The notes beneath the pieces are model-generated. The model worked only from the letters and a program-made list of their open reading frames with translations. It made no database searches and was not told the DNA's origin. A stretch of 64,000 nt of DNA, taken from the NCBI RefSeq assembly GCF_910592395.1, contig NC_088314.1, positions 14,942,001-15,006,000 on the forward strand. The letters run 5' to 3'. This document shows, one piece after another, positions 47,801-59,400 of the stretch. Position 1 is the stretch's first letter. Every line of letters begins with the position of its first letter. The position numbers were made by a program, and so were the translations under genes. The DNA is from Lineus longissimus (Eukaryota; Nemertea; Pilidiophora; Heteronemertea; Lineidae).

Positions 47801-49851
47801 TGTGTGATCTGCAGTAGAACCTTGCTATTAAGGACACCCTTGGGCTTACAAGTACTGTCCTTTATTGAGAGGTGTCCTGATTACAGAGGTGTAATTGAAT
47901 GGAAACGACCAATTTGGGACCAAAACTAGTGTTGTTTATAGAGAGGTGTCCGCTAAGGTAGGTTCCACTGTGTATGCAAGATTGACTGTGTATACAGTGG
48001 AACCTCCTTTAGTGGACACCTCTCTATTAGGGACAACCTCTCCATTGAGGACACTAGTTTTGGTCCTAAAGTGGTGGTTTCCGTTCAATTGGACCTCTCT
48101 AATCAGGACACCTCTCTATTAAGGACAGCACTTGTCAGTCCCGAGGGTGTACTTAAATTTAATAGAGAGGTTCTACTGTATATTTAGCATATATTTTATG
48201 TGAACTGTTCATTTCAGTTGCTGGTACATTCAGCTGTACTCTCAAGTTTACTGTGAAGGATTGCGACCCAGCTACTGGTGAGCCTGATGATGAAGGATAT
48301 GAGGACGAGTATGTGGTAAGTCCTCAACCAGTCATAACTTTTGTTTCAGTCTTGCATCAAATTTCTGTATGGATTTCTTGATTGAAAAATGCCTGTTGTA
48401 AACGCTGTCCGCAATATCTGTACGTGTTGTACTCAAATGTACAGCAACAATGGGCTACTGCCCAGAAAGGTCCGTGGATAGTGAAGTGCACACAGTGAGG
48501 GATGGTCCCGAATCTCTCTTCATATAGGACTGATGCCTTACATAAAGGGCGCAGTAGTATGTCCGAGAAACATGTCCCAATACGGTAGAACATTTGTATG
48601 AAGGACATCTTGGTGCCTGTAATGCTTACAGAGAACATGTCCTGTCGATGTACATGTTATGTGTTTTTGGCATACTGCGATGTGCGTCATCATGCCAGGC
48701 ACCATACAGTGCATACTAAAGTATTCCTGTAAAACACTTGGGAAAATACTAATTATAGGGGAGAATGTGGATGTTGGGGAATTTTTTCTGATCCTCTTCT
48801 TAAATATGCCAATGAGTAATTGATTTTCTCCATTTTAGCTCGAGGATATTGAAGTGACAGTGTCTGATCATGTGCAGAAGGTCATGAAGCCTAACTTTGG
48901 TGCCTCATGGGAAGAGATTGGACCAGAAAACGAGCTAGAAGATACATACGCTTTGTCTTCAATGAAAACATTAGATGGTGAGTAGCCTAATCATTTTCAA
49001 TCAAGTCAGTATGGCTGAATGCAAATTTTTGAATTTTGTCCAACTCAGAGTATCACCAATGATTGTCTTGTGTGATGATGATACTATTATACATGAAATG
49101 TGAAGTACAATTTGTTAAGATTTTACAGCTTTTTAGCCACTTTGAGATGGATTGCATGTGCAGATTCCATGTGTAATCTTGTCATCATACAATACAAGAC
49201 AACAAGTGACATCGAAAAATGTCAATATATCCTATTTGATGATTTTAAGGTGGTCGTAAACTTTTGCAAGTACTATAGAACATGTAGAAGATGTGCACAT
49301 TGACTGTCAATTTTGATGACGCACAATGTCAATTTCATTATTCATGCCTTGCTGTGCTTTTGCTATGCTCTTTTCTCCCTTTATAGTGGCTACTGCAATA
49401 GCATTATCATTGATATTTCTTTGTCTCCCAGCATCCTTCTTGTGATGAAAGTTAAAATGTCATGAATAATATTGTGTATAATCTTTATAGATTGTGTCTT
49501 TCCACTAGTGTTTCTATCACATTAATGAAGAACACTCTTGTTTGCAAACTATAAATTTTCACACAATGACCTGTTCCTATCTTTATCCCATTCAATTTTA
49601 TTCTTGCAGAGGCTGTCAAAAATATTATCCAGTTTATGGGACTCCAGCCATGCGAACGTACAGACAAGGTCCCAGAAGGCAAAAATTCACACACCCTGCT
49701 TCTTGCCGGGGTGTATAGAGGGGGCTACGATACATTGGTGCGGGCCAAGTTGGCTCTCAGTGATGGAGGGAATAATGGGGTGACCATGCAGATCACAGTG
49801 AGGAGTATGGATAGTGCAGCTTCGGAAGTCATCGCCTCTGCTGTTGGTTAA
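32892..49851 (+). CDS. COPG: Coatomer subunit gamma (gamma-COP), 22 exons
   Basis: Gamma-COP is a COPI coat adaptor that acts in Golgi-to-ER and intra-Golgi transport. Exons: 32892-32931, 34458-34507, 35665-35745, 36128-36199, 36428-36532, 37362-37412, 38102-38194, 38891-39094, 39636-39676, 40222-40423, 41808-41918, 42528-42780, 43388-43552, 43848-43923, 44492-44595, 45314-45439, 46010-46096, 46483-46625, 47284-47452, 48218-48315, 48839-48977, 49610-49851. They total 2652 bases in one frame (883 residues; human COPG1 has 874), all with GT-AG borders. Exon 1 encodes [13 protein letters not shown], resembling other gamma-COP N-termini; the second Met (32898) could also start. The N-terminal adaptin/HEAT trunk includes [12 protein letters not shown] and [11 protein letters not shown] short linker leads to the appendage ([22 protein letters not shown]) and C-terminal platform ending IASAVG. 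The protein appears intact. Introns carry MITEs, a SINE and a near-perfect inverted repeat. Confidence 0.97.
33614..34043. repeat. Near-perfect 105-bp inverted repeat in COPG intron 1
   Basis: Arms 33614-33718 and 33941-34043 are reverse complements apart from one indel and no substitution that I found. The spacer is 222 bases. Each arm has a TGCGCATGCGTACC word resembling an NRF-1 site. The spacer includes CACACAG followed by GTAAACTGG, which looks like a splice donor, and an ATG at 33861. The near identity indicates a recent origin or gene conversion between arms. Confidence 0.9.
34285..34390 (-). repeat. tRNA-derived SINE head in COPG intron 1
   Basis: On the minus strand, GGTAGAGCAGTGG (D-arm/A-box region) is followed by GGTTCGAATCCC (B box) and then a T-rich tail. 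It cannot fold as a complete tRNA gene, so I call it a SINE. Confidence 0.6.
34800..35192. mobile_element. MITE-like element in COPG intron 2
   Basis: The ends carry GCATGTACACCA and the inverse TGGTGTATGCGC, with subterminal GGACCAGCAAT and ATTGGTCCACC also inverted. The interior repeats AAATTCGCCC and GGGCGAATTT words. No coding region. Confidence 0.45.
36550..36820. repeat. Inverted repeat in COPG intron 5
   Basis: Arms 36550-36606 and 36764-36820 are reverse complements at roughly 85 percent (AGATGTTCAGAA and CTCTCATTTTCA with their inverses). The arms begin just after the exon 5 donor. Confidence 0.65.
37785..37870 (+). repeat. tRNA-derived SINE in COPG intron 6
   Basis: The A box TGGCCTAGTGG and the B box GGGTTCAATCC are both well formed and correctly ordered, so the pol III promoter may still work. 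The body may extend toward exon 7 at 38102. The acceptor stem does not close, so it is not a tRNA gene. Confidence 0.65.
39985..40075 (-). repeat. tRNA-derived SINE fragment in COPG intron 9
   Basis: On the minus strand, GCAGTGGCTCGGCG is followed by GGTCGTGAGTTCAAA, the same B-box region as at 19385-19535. The B box is damaged. Confidence 0.5.
40847..41011. mobile_element. mariner-type MITE in COPG intron 10
   Basis: Ends TACAGTAGACCTCACCTTAG and the inverse of a diverged version, closing with GACTGTA. About 165 bases without a gene. The TA at each tip fits Tc1/mariner-type target use. Confidence 0.6.
47812..48180. mobile_element. Two inverted mariner-type MITEs in COPG intron 19
   Basis: Copy A (47812-47970) runs from CAGTAGAACCTTGC to GGTTCCACTG. 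Copy B (47993-48180) runs from TACAGTGGAACCTCC to GGTTCTACTGTA. B matches the reverse complement of A, with GGACACCTCTCTAT repeated through both. A further TACAGTGGAGTCTCCC end lies at about 47648, so a third partial copy may precede them. TA at the tips fits Tc1/mariner elements. Confidence 0.75.
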
Positions 49852-52800
49852 TTCCCTGTATAGCGTTTCCTCCCTATACAAAAGACAATTTAGTTTCTTC
49901 TTTTGATTTGACTATGGTTAACCATCTTGGTGTGGACCATTTCAGTGCTGCAAATGCCATCAGTAGTATGATTGTGGTCTGATTGGATGTCCTATGAACA
50001 GACATGATATTAGCTTGTATTGGATAATGGCTGTTAAAATCTTGTGTTTCACACATCATTTGTCTAATGATACTTAGAGCCATTATAAATGAAATACAGT
50101 TCATTTCCTTACTGAATTATTCAATCAATGTCTAAGGTGAAGTGGTGGTTGGTGTCTATACATGAAGTTGTAAAACTTTAGAACATCTTGTATTGGGTAT
50201 TGTTTGACTTGTTAAATACGTGCTTTTTTGACGAGGTCACTGGTAACGCCGCAATCAATGTTAACTGTGTATCCCCCTCCCACTCGGGTAATCTACACTC
50301 AAGTCGACATACAGTACGTCTCATTTTAACATACCCGCGATAACTGGTAAATAAACACTTGTGACACAGTTTAAAATAACAGGATAGTTTTTCCTGGTAA
50401 TTTTATAGGCTAGTGATAAAGTGCGCTGTGAGTGCCAGTAAAAAAACGTGTGAAATAACACGATATATTTTCCGTGTACATCTATACTATGTAAGTAGGC
50501 CACTGTATCTACTAAGTAGGCCACCACACTGGTGGCGTATTGCCGATATTATACAAATAGTGGATGTTTGGGAGTCCGATATGGAATTTTGATGGACGAA
50601 GAAATGTCATGGCCTACTGGTGACCTCGCGCCTCCATGTACAATTTCTGATTATCTCCGCTGCGCTTCCGTGGTTTGAAAGAGTTAATTTTTGCTCCGAG
50701 CTGAAAACCCGGTGTGATAGAATCAAATGCCCTCCCTTTCCTGATGCCTGCCTGTATTGTTCGTTTTCGGATTAAGGGTCTTGGCTTCTTTAGAGTCCTA
50801 TTGAATGGTGCCGTGTTCATTGAGGGCATTTAATATCAGGGGGCATCTGATTCTATTACACCGGTGTATACAGGTAAAGGGAACGGAGGTCCTAGGAATG
50901 CAGGACCACACACAATAGCCGTGTATTGTCCTCGAATGGTTTGGTTGGGGTTAGCTATAATCTTCAACAAAGGAACTGCGCGACTCTATTCACTCTAACA
51001 AAAGGAGCGGACCTAGATTCCAGAGGGACTTGCGTTTCTTTTACACCGGGCTGAAAAACGCATGTGAATTTACACACTACATAAGGCCATAGCCACTGTA
51101 AACAAAGCCACATTCCAAGACTCCATATAATAATCATAATGGTCATAGCTAATTAGGCGTATAATTTGTTATTTTTAGTGACAAGTTAAAGATTGCTGGA
51201 TCAGTTTCTTTTTAGAGTGGAGTGATATTTAAAAAACACAAATCTAGTCTAAAGACGGTCATCCTCGGCACCCAGTGGTTTTCCATATGCTCCAGCTCTC
51301 GCTATTACAATTTTATTTTACAATATTATTTTGTATGGGACGTAGGAGTATCAAAAACCTGAATCTCAGGATGAAAGACGGTATTCCTAAAGACTCCATC
51401 AAGACAAAATCATCCTCGGCACCAGTGGTTTGCTCTCGCTAGGGACGTACCTGAATCTCCGCGAGGTCGCCACAACTCCAATCACCTGAATGTTCACAAC
51501 TGGGACAATTTGAGAGGCATCACACCGGATGTGCCTTATTTACGAAAACTTATAACTGCCAGTGTAGATGCGAAGGGCCTATCCGATCCGCGTCCGGAGT
51601 GAGTTACTCTAAGCGCACACCCAGTTTGCCTGAGTGTGAGAGATTTTTAACATTTTTAACAACATTAGGCCTATATTAGGTATGATTACATTCCTGCTGC
51701 TCCAGGTTAGCAAGGCATGCTCCAAGGTATCCCTTTTCAAAGTCATGATGATTTACTACTCGTTCGGAACCAGTCTCATTCTAGGCCTAGCCCATTTAAA
51801 TATCCTCGATGTGCTCCCGGGGATGTGCTACGCTCCGACTCCGCCTTTTTTAGGGACGAAAACATTGGTCTAGTCTCATCTTTGAATTGAGTAACTAGAC
51901 TAGTTACTGGTACTCTAAGGTCTCATTCATTCACATTACTGACCAAACTCGCACAGTTCCGAAATTAAAATTCAATTTGTGAAGGAACGCTGCATGGGTC
52001 TCACTAGCCAGTGGTGATCAGGTCAACATTGGTCCCCCTTAAAAAAAAAGTTCTTCAATCTCAGGCGATTACCATGGATACAGATAAGCCTATCATATCG
52101 CTATTGCTGCATGTTCAAATGTCGGTGTCCTGGGTATTTTGTGAAGAGGTAGCTCTGACGATTATTTGAGGAAAATATCAGCTTCTTCTGTGCACGTCCG
52201 CAGTGACCAGGCCTCGCATGCTATGTATAGCTCAATCGGATGTTGACATGAACTGGTTCCTGTCAGAGTGCACATGTTCTCAAGGTGAGACTTCGCGGTC
52301 AAAATGCTCAAAGAAAAGCCGCAACGACACCCTATTTTGGTATCAAAATTTAAAATTGTTATTATTTTGCTTTCTCAAGGTGATAAGTAGAAGTTTATAA
52401 AAATATTATTTCACCATCCATGTTAATCGTCAAGTTATAAGGCGGCAAGGTGAAATTTTCAAAATTTTCATCGATGTACAGGGTGTCTCATGTATTGTGC
52501 TGCCCCCATGTTCTCATGACTGAATTACTTGATAACAATGAAAGCTGGCCAGATGTATTCTAGAAGCGACAAGCTATTCAGAAATGTATAGGTTTATGTG
52601 TGAGAGTGATATACTGCAAGGTCGACAGCCACTTGAACAGGGGTATGCATGAAATGACGTCGCGCCATTTGTGGAGCCAGGTAGGCCCGGCCATTGCACT
52701 GGCTAGTGAGACCATGGATTACTGACGCCAGGCAGCGTTGGGTCGAGGTTTAATACATGGACTATACAAAATACGTCGCTGTGCGAGTTAGCATGAGTGC

Positions 52801-52925
52801 GTCGGCGCGATGACTGTACTACGATGAGTGAGCGTAGGCGCGATGACTGGAACGAGGCTGATATTAACTCTGCTTTTGGAGAATGCTACCGGACGTGATC
52901 AAAGATTGGATTGGAACTTCAAAAA
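49852..52925. other. COPG 3' flank and intergenic stretch
   Basis: An AATAAA at 50350-50355 is a candidate polyadenylation signal for COPG. A partial direct repeat (ATCCTCGGCACC and GCTCTCGCT) occurs at about 51258-51305 and 51410-51440. An imperfect duplication with GGCGCGATGACTG lies at about 52793-52850, just upstream of the next gene. No coding region is supported. Confidence 0.5.
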
Positions 52926-53352
52926 ATGGCGGCGTCGATGGCTGCCGCTGCGTCTTCTCCGCAGCAAAAAGACAGCATACCGATACCTATCTCACAAGCC
53001 ACCAAAGATGATATACATTTTTTCATAGCGCAGATGTCGGGTGAACGTAGGGGAAATCGAGGGGATTTCTTCTACACGCATTTTGCGGCTGTTAATGATC
53101 TTCGTTGTTCGTTTTCGGCGTGTTCTGAACGTGACCTAGTGCCTGAATCCTTTGTGACAGAAGGCCTGGGCATCGTAGGTCCTCCGGTAGCACCGGGGGA
53201 ATTAGCCAGGAACATCTTAAAAAACCCCATTGCAAAATTACGGAAAGCATTGGAAGATGGTCATTATACTAAAGCGGACAAACATCTGGCGGCTATTGTG
53301 GAGTATATGGAATGTTACAATGAAGGATTACATCTTGGCGAAGGCAGAAGGG
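52926..53352 (+). CDS. First coding exon of an unrecognised gene (partial)
   Basis: The frame begins at Met 52926 in a good context (AAAAAATGGCG); an in-frame ATG at 52911 would add five residues. It encodes 142 residues and runs into a splice donor (G then GTGAGT at 53353), leaving phase 1. The protein starts with an Ala-rich segment. It continues with ISQATKDDIHFFIAQMSG and a region likely to be helical with KLRKALEDGHYTKADKHL. That reads like part of a large helical-repeat protein, but I do not recognise the family. No downstream exon was found in the window, so the following retrotransposons probably sit in its first intron. Confidence 0.65.
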
Positions 53353-53573
53353 GTGAGTAGAAGCGTATGTATAGGCAGGAGCAAAGTGGATTAAATTGGC
53401 CCGATCTTCAGGTGATTAAAAATTAGTATACAGAGTAAGGGCATTTGGTTGTGTTGTTAGATCAGTCTCATGGTTCGCACAGGACAGGACATTATTCAAT
53501 GGCATTTAGGCCACTGGGGCACTCTGGGTGTGTTTTTTTACATTAATTAAACACCATTATTTTCACTGCAAAG

Positions 53574-53846
53574 TGTTGAATGTTGAAAATGTTCCTTATC
53601 GAATCCTTGTAAATGAAATTGACAAGCGTAGAGTTCTATATATCACTATTATTCATGATAACTAATAAGAGGTAGTACAGTACAGAATGTAGCTGAAGCC
53701 ATGTTGTCTAAGAAGGAAGTGATGCTGAGTTAGTTACAGCAAGATAATGATAGGTGGCAATAGTAATGATAATACATTCAGGTAGACATACGGTAGTATG
53801 AGTCATCATACAGTAAGGTTAAACTGAAACATCTGATAATACTACA
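53574..53846 (-). repeat. 3' LTR of gypsy element
   Basis: Matches 60232-60489 with small indels. In + orientation it starts TGTTGAATG and ends ACTACA. The purine-rich tract (minus strand) directly inside it at 53847 identifies this as the 3' LTR. Confidence 0.92.
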
Positions 53847-54176
53847 TCTCCCTCCTTGAGATATTAATCCACACTGGAAATAAGCAATGTTAGTAATATA
53901 CAATCAATACAAGGTATATATGAAACTAATGTGAAGATATGCAAAATAAACCTTATCAGCTTAGAGTTGTCTCACAAGAAATTGGGTGATCAGTCCAATG
54001 ATTTGGAATCAATCCATAGGGTCATTTTTTCACAATGTGAGTGTACATACCAGCTGTACCTAGCACTTATAACATCCGGATTATACGTATCATTAGTATC
54101 AGTCTGTGCATGAGAATCGTGTAATATGAGTAATATATAAGAGTTCATTATGTAACGCTAAATGAATCAGAGTTTT
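53847..54176 (-). other. 3' non-coding region of gypsy element
   Basis: Between the pol stop and the 3' LTR; no coding content seen. Begins, at the LTR side, with the polypurine tract. Confidence 0.6.
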
Positions 54177-54523
54177 TTACAGGTTAAGTCTGTCTGGTGG
54201 ATGTATTGCTCGACCAGACCTTGTGGTATATTGGTTGTTGTCTGGTTGCATTGACACAGCAGGTTGCGGTACCTGTGTATCAGTTTCATGTGAAATGTTC
54301 AAGTCGGTGTTATTACTGAACTGCTTCTTGGTGGTATGGAGTTGTGAACGGTTTCTCCTATATTGTAATTTGTCCTCCTTGGTCGGTTTCGACAATATAC
54401 GACCGCGGTTCGGACAGTTTCCTTGTGACCTTGGCAGGTTGCCAATGTTTTGACTGATTGTCTCTTACGCGGACAGATTGGCCTTCCTCTAATGGCGGTA
54501 GAGGTGCTGACCTTGCTGTCTTA
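54177..54523 (-). pseudogene. pol: Gypsy integrase C-terminal piece, separated by insertion
   Basis: The minus-strand frame has PPLEEGQSVRVRD, SKHWQPAKVTRKL and RSGRAIHPPDRL, the end of a gypsy integrase. The segment is cut off from the rest of pol by the element at 54524-56422. Removing that element with one copy of TCTTA brings both pieces into the same frame, which confirms the insertion borders. The stop lies at about 54177-54180. Confidence 0.88.
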
Positions 54524-56422
54524 CAGTCAGGACCAACTCGAAAAAACGAGGTAGCAAGAACCACGGTTTTCCGAGGTTACAAGCGCAGAGCTGAATTACA
54601 ACAATTCACGTTTCTCAGCGAGCGCATGACAACAAGAATCGGAAAAAGTGCAATGCAGCGGGTGCAATAACTTAACTTCTATCGGTTTGCACTGAAAAAT
54701 ACAATGTATCGTAATAGAGGTTTATGAAAAGGCATCAAATCCTAGTGAAATAACCGATTATTTGATCACCTTTGGCAATGGCTAGCTCTTTAGAAAGAAT
54801 TTTCCTCCACGACCCGGTAATTTTCCCAAGACATATGTACATTCTTTTAGCGATTGGGACTATGTTCCATTGGTCGGCACCGGAGATTTCTTGTCGGCGT
54901 CTTTAAATAGATGTATACCTTCACGGAAAGCCCGCATAAATCATCGAAAAAGCGAGGTTATGGGCAACCACGTTTTTGTAAGGTAGCAGATACCTCGTTT
55001 TTTCGAGGTTCCGCACTCATAAATGCCCAATTCGACTCACCTCGATTTTCCGTGGTTCATCGGAAGTAGTAAACATTTCTGGCTAGGCTAGCCCCTGGGG
55101 TCCCCGGGAACCGGGGGAAAGCGTTTAAAATTGAGCCACGGGATAAGGAATGGGAACCACCGCTAATCCGCTAATAAAGTACTACCGTCGCCAAACGGTC
55201 ATCTCATACGGAAAATTTACTGCATTATCGGTCAGCCTCTGCCAATGTAATGCTTTATTTTTGAAAATAACAACGCTTGAACATTGCTGATGAATGCATA
55301 GTTCTCGACATGCTCGATGTGCTACGGCTGGGATCATATTTAAAATTCCCGCGGTTTATAATATTTAAAGATCTAACAAAGCACTCTCCACCACAAGTGT
55401 ATCGGCTAATACACAGGCGCCGTGATTTGTTGTGTTTACCTCTGTTGTAGAGAATGCCGGTAGTAACCCGCGAATTGTCAGCGCACTTGGTTGACCACAT
55501 CCATGACGTCGCTCAACAGCTACATTGGAACATCAGTAATCAAGACGGCCAATGGCGTGCTAGTGGGCGGGGCTACATGTGGCGCGTCATGGCTATTTTT
55601 AGCGACCAGCGGTCCAAAAGCACATTGCAAGCACCTTCGGCAACCTCCGCGTGTTCTCCTCGGGATTGTTCGGAAGTGGACGGACGCGATGTATTGATAA
55701 TCGGGCGATTTGCCATGTATGCACGTGTAACGTTCTGAGGCTTTTTTTATCGAATTCAAGATATTACATCGCAATAGAGTGGTTTATGGCTCTTGACTGA
55801 ACCTTGAACTTATTCGGATTTTAGTGTTTTAAGTTAATGGCAGCTGCTGGACTTCAACTACGATTAAGCAGACGGACCGATGGTCTAAACCCGGGGCCAA
55901 ATGCATCCACATCCCTGATTGGTTGGCTACCTTCGTGAATATTTTAACATGGGATTATTTTCTGCTTGTAGTGATTATCGGATATAAAGAAACGAGTGTG
56001 GTCAGTACGCTTTTTATTTGTCTCAAGTTACGTATCTCCTATTTCGCATCTAATCGGGGAAATAATGTATTCCCGAGTAAAACTGCGGATAATATTGTAT
56101 GCGTTTCAACATCTGGCCTGCATACTAGTAGTCATAATAGGGCTGGCGTAGCTCGTTGGCACCTTTCTGAGAAAAAGAATAGACCTCGATTTTCCGTGGT
56201 TGCATGAACATCGAATTATCGTGGAATGTGTTTATCCTCGATTAATCGTGGTTGATGGTAAAACCTCACAAAAGCGTGGTTTCAGCCTACCTCGCTTTTG
56301 CGTGGTTGCTACTGAACCTCGATTTACCTGGGTACATAAAATACCTCGCTTATTCAAGGTATCTGGAACCTAGGAAAACCGTGGTTCCTCGCTACCTCGT
56401 TTTTTCGAGTTGGTCCTGACTG
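54524..56422. mobile_element. Non-autonomous DNA element with terminal hairpin arrays, TCTTA target duplication
   Basis: Exactly 1899 bases, flanked by TCTTA (54519-54523 and 56423-56427). Terminal inverted repeats start CAGTCAGGACCAACTCG and end with the inverse. About 13 short hairpin units have arms related to ACCTCG or AACCACG and CGTGGTT or CGAGGT around a variable 5-8-base core. They cluster at 54533-54579, 54955-55057 and 56183-56412. The interior (about 55060-56180) has no recognisable gene. CAG...CTG tips with a 5-bp duplication do not point me to a named superfamily. Confidence 0.88.
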
Positions 56423-56427
56423 TCTTA

Positions 56428-59400
56428 TCATAGTATGATTTCTGGTGGTTTTGCCTGTTCACTAGTTCAGCTTTTGTAATGTCATTGTCAATCTGTTGCG
56501 ATTTCAGTGAAGACTTTTTCATTGAAAGTAGTGTTCTCGTGTTGCGGTTCATCAGGAGCATGACAGGGCTAGGCAGGTTATGCGATACAGGTGTGGCCCT
56601 GTAATTCAAGAGAGCCAGATTTGCATCTTCTCCTGCATCTAGTGCTTTCTTGATGAGTTTCTTTACGGTTTGAACACATCTTTCAATTATACCATTGCTT
56701 TGTGGGTACAATGGGCTGCTTGTTGTGTGCTTTATCTGATAGTTCGCGCAGAATGATCGGAAGGTGGCGCTAGCATACTGAGGGCCGTTATCGCTTACGA
56801 TCTCCTCAGGAATTCCATATTCGCTGATTACCGATTTGGCATAGGCTACAGTCACTTCCGAGCTCAATGATTTTCCGAGTCTGCGAACAACCGGAAATTT
56901 CGAGTAATAGTCTACAAATAGAAGGTAGTGAACCTGACTATGTTCGAATAGGTCCGTGGCAATCTTTTGCCATGGATATTGCGCGATTTCATGCGGTATC
57001 AATGGTTCATGTCCTTGGCGATTTTGATACTTTTGGCATGTGGCACATGTTTCTACTGTCTGTTTCACTTGATGTGTGATTCTCGGCCAAAACACTGACA
57101 TTTTAGCGCGGAGAAGGCATTTTTCCATGCCCATGTGTCCCTGGTGTATGAGGTTTAGCATTTGTGGCCTCAGTGCATCTGGTACAACGAAGCAATTGCA
57201 CTTGAAGATAATGCCATCCTCAATACTCATGTCCTCCCGGTAGTTCCAATAATCCATTACTTCAGGAGGGCAGTCATTTTTTGCGGCAGGCCATCCTTCA
57301 ATGACATGCTTTTTCAGTATCTGGAGAATTGGATCAGCAGCCGTAGCAGTGCGGATCTTTTCGATGTCATGGTTACTTGAGTTCACTGTTTCTGTTATGT
57401 AATGTACCGGAATTTCTGGAATCTCTTTGTGATCTGTTGCTGATGAGAGTTTGTTTGGATCTACATGCGATAATGCATCTGCTAAGACATTGTCATGATT
57501 GTCCTTTCCTGGTAAGTAGACCACTTCTACATCATATTTCGACATGCGCAAGAGTAAGCGCTGCAGGCGCGGGCTGCATTTTGAGATTGGTTTTTTGTGT
57601 GCGGCCACAATTGGTTTATGGTCGGTTTGTACTTCTACGTGTTTCCCATATACATAGTGGTTGAAGCGCTCTAGTGACCAAACCACACCGAGCAGTTCCC
57701 TTTCGATGTTGCTATAGTTCTGCTCTGTGGTAGACTGTGTACGTGAGGCGTAAACCACTGGGCGGCCATCTTGAAGAAGACAAGCGCCGAGCCCCCGGAG
57801 TGAGGCATCACTTTGGGTTACAGTGTCCTTCTTTGGGTCATAATAAGCGAGAGTATCGGCGGATACGATAATATCTTTGAGCTTGTCGAAGGCTGTCTGG
57901 TGCTCAGGATTCCATTGCCAAGAGATGTCTTTCTTGGTCAAGTCCCTGAGAGGTGCTGCCACGGTTGCAATACTGGCATTGAACCGGTTTAGATAGTTGA
58001 CAAGACCAAGAAATGATTGCAGATCTTTTACATTATCAGGAGGGGCCATTTCAGTGATCGCACGGACCTTTGCTGGATCGGGTTTCATCCCGTCGGCGGA
58101 CCACATGTGACCAAAGAAATGTGCGTCCCTGATCTTGAACTGTAGCTTGTCTTGGTTGAATCTGACGTTGTTGTCGCGAGCCGTTTGTAGTAGGTTGAGA
58201 AAGTTTCCGTCGTGAGCTTTCTCTCCGATGCCATACACGATCAGGTCATCGGCGATACCTGTAATACCTGAGAGTCCTTCACACAGTTGGTCCATTTTCT
58301 GTTGAAAGATATCTTGACTGACAATCAATCCAAATGGTAATCGGTTGTAGCAAAATCTACCGAATGGGATAGAAAACGTGGTTAGCAATGATGATGCCTT
58401 ATCTGAAGGTACCATCCAGTAGCCACTGCGGGCGTCCACTACCGAAAAGTGGGTGGCCCCAGCAATCAACGGCGCAATGTCATCGACTGTCCTGGTGTAG
58501 GTATGCTCGCGTTTGATAGACTTATTGATCTCACGGGGATCAAGACATATTCGGAGTCCTTTGCCAGCCCCCTTATCCACGACAACAAATGAGTTCACCC
58601 ATTCAGTTGGTTCGGTGACCTTTGAGATGATCCCGAGTTTCACCATACGTTTCAACTCTGCTTGAAATTGGTCCTGTAAGTGTACTGGAACTGAGCGTGG
58701 AGGGTTAATCACAGGTTCAGCGTCTGATCTCAGTTGAATATGATAAGGATCTCCTGGAAAGCATCCAATGCCTCTGAAGACATCTCCATGCTCTTCCAGG
58801 ACCTTTTGCTTGGTGAGTGGTTCGGTGATTTCGGAAGGTTTGTTGACCTCGCAGTTGATACGAATCAGGTCAAGAAGTTGGCAGGTTTTTAATCCCAGTA
58901 TCGTCGCACCAGAGTCTGTAACATCAAAGTTAATTGGGTGTTTCTTTCCGTCATGACGTATGTACAATGTGCACGATCCGTAGTTGGCTATTTCGGTGCC
59001 ACCGTATGCGATTAGCTTAGCCTTTGGTGGCGTTAGCTTGTAGTTTTCTGGGAATAAGCGGTCAACTTGCGATTTGGAAATAACGTTGGTTGCGGCTCCG
59101 GTATCCAATTTGCACATGATTTGTGAATATCGCTTGTGGTACTGTTGCGTAGTAACGGCGAATTTTCGAATGATTTCTGGCGCATTGACACTATCGACTT
59201 TCGAAACCTCGATTGATCCTACGAAAAGGTCAGAGAACTCCTCCTCGATTTCGTGTAATCTTCGTGATTTTCCTTTTGATTGGCACACTTTGTCGTAGTG
59301 ACCAACCTTTGAACATGAGCGGCAGGTGGCGTTCTTTGCAGGGCATTTGTCTCTTTTGTGGAAGCCTCCACCACAAAAGAAACACGATTTTGTTTTCGAA

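Noticed and set aside
55454-55738. 94-codon frame inside the hairpin-array element
   Set aside because: No domain, composition typical of chance frames, and overlapping frames on both strands are equally long.
54533-56412. Hairpin units considered as a CRISPR array
   Set aside because: Units are irregularly spaced, inverted in both orientations, end-clustered and inside a eukaryotic transposon; there are no direct repeats with uniform spacers.
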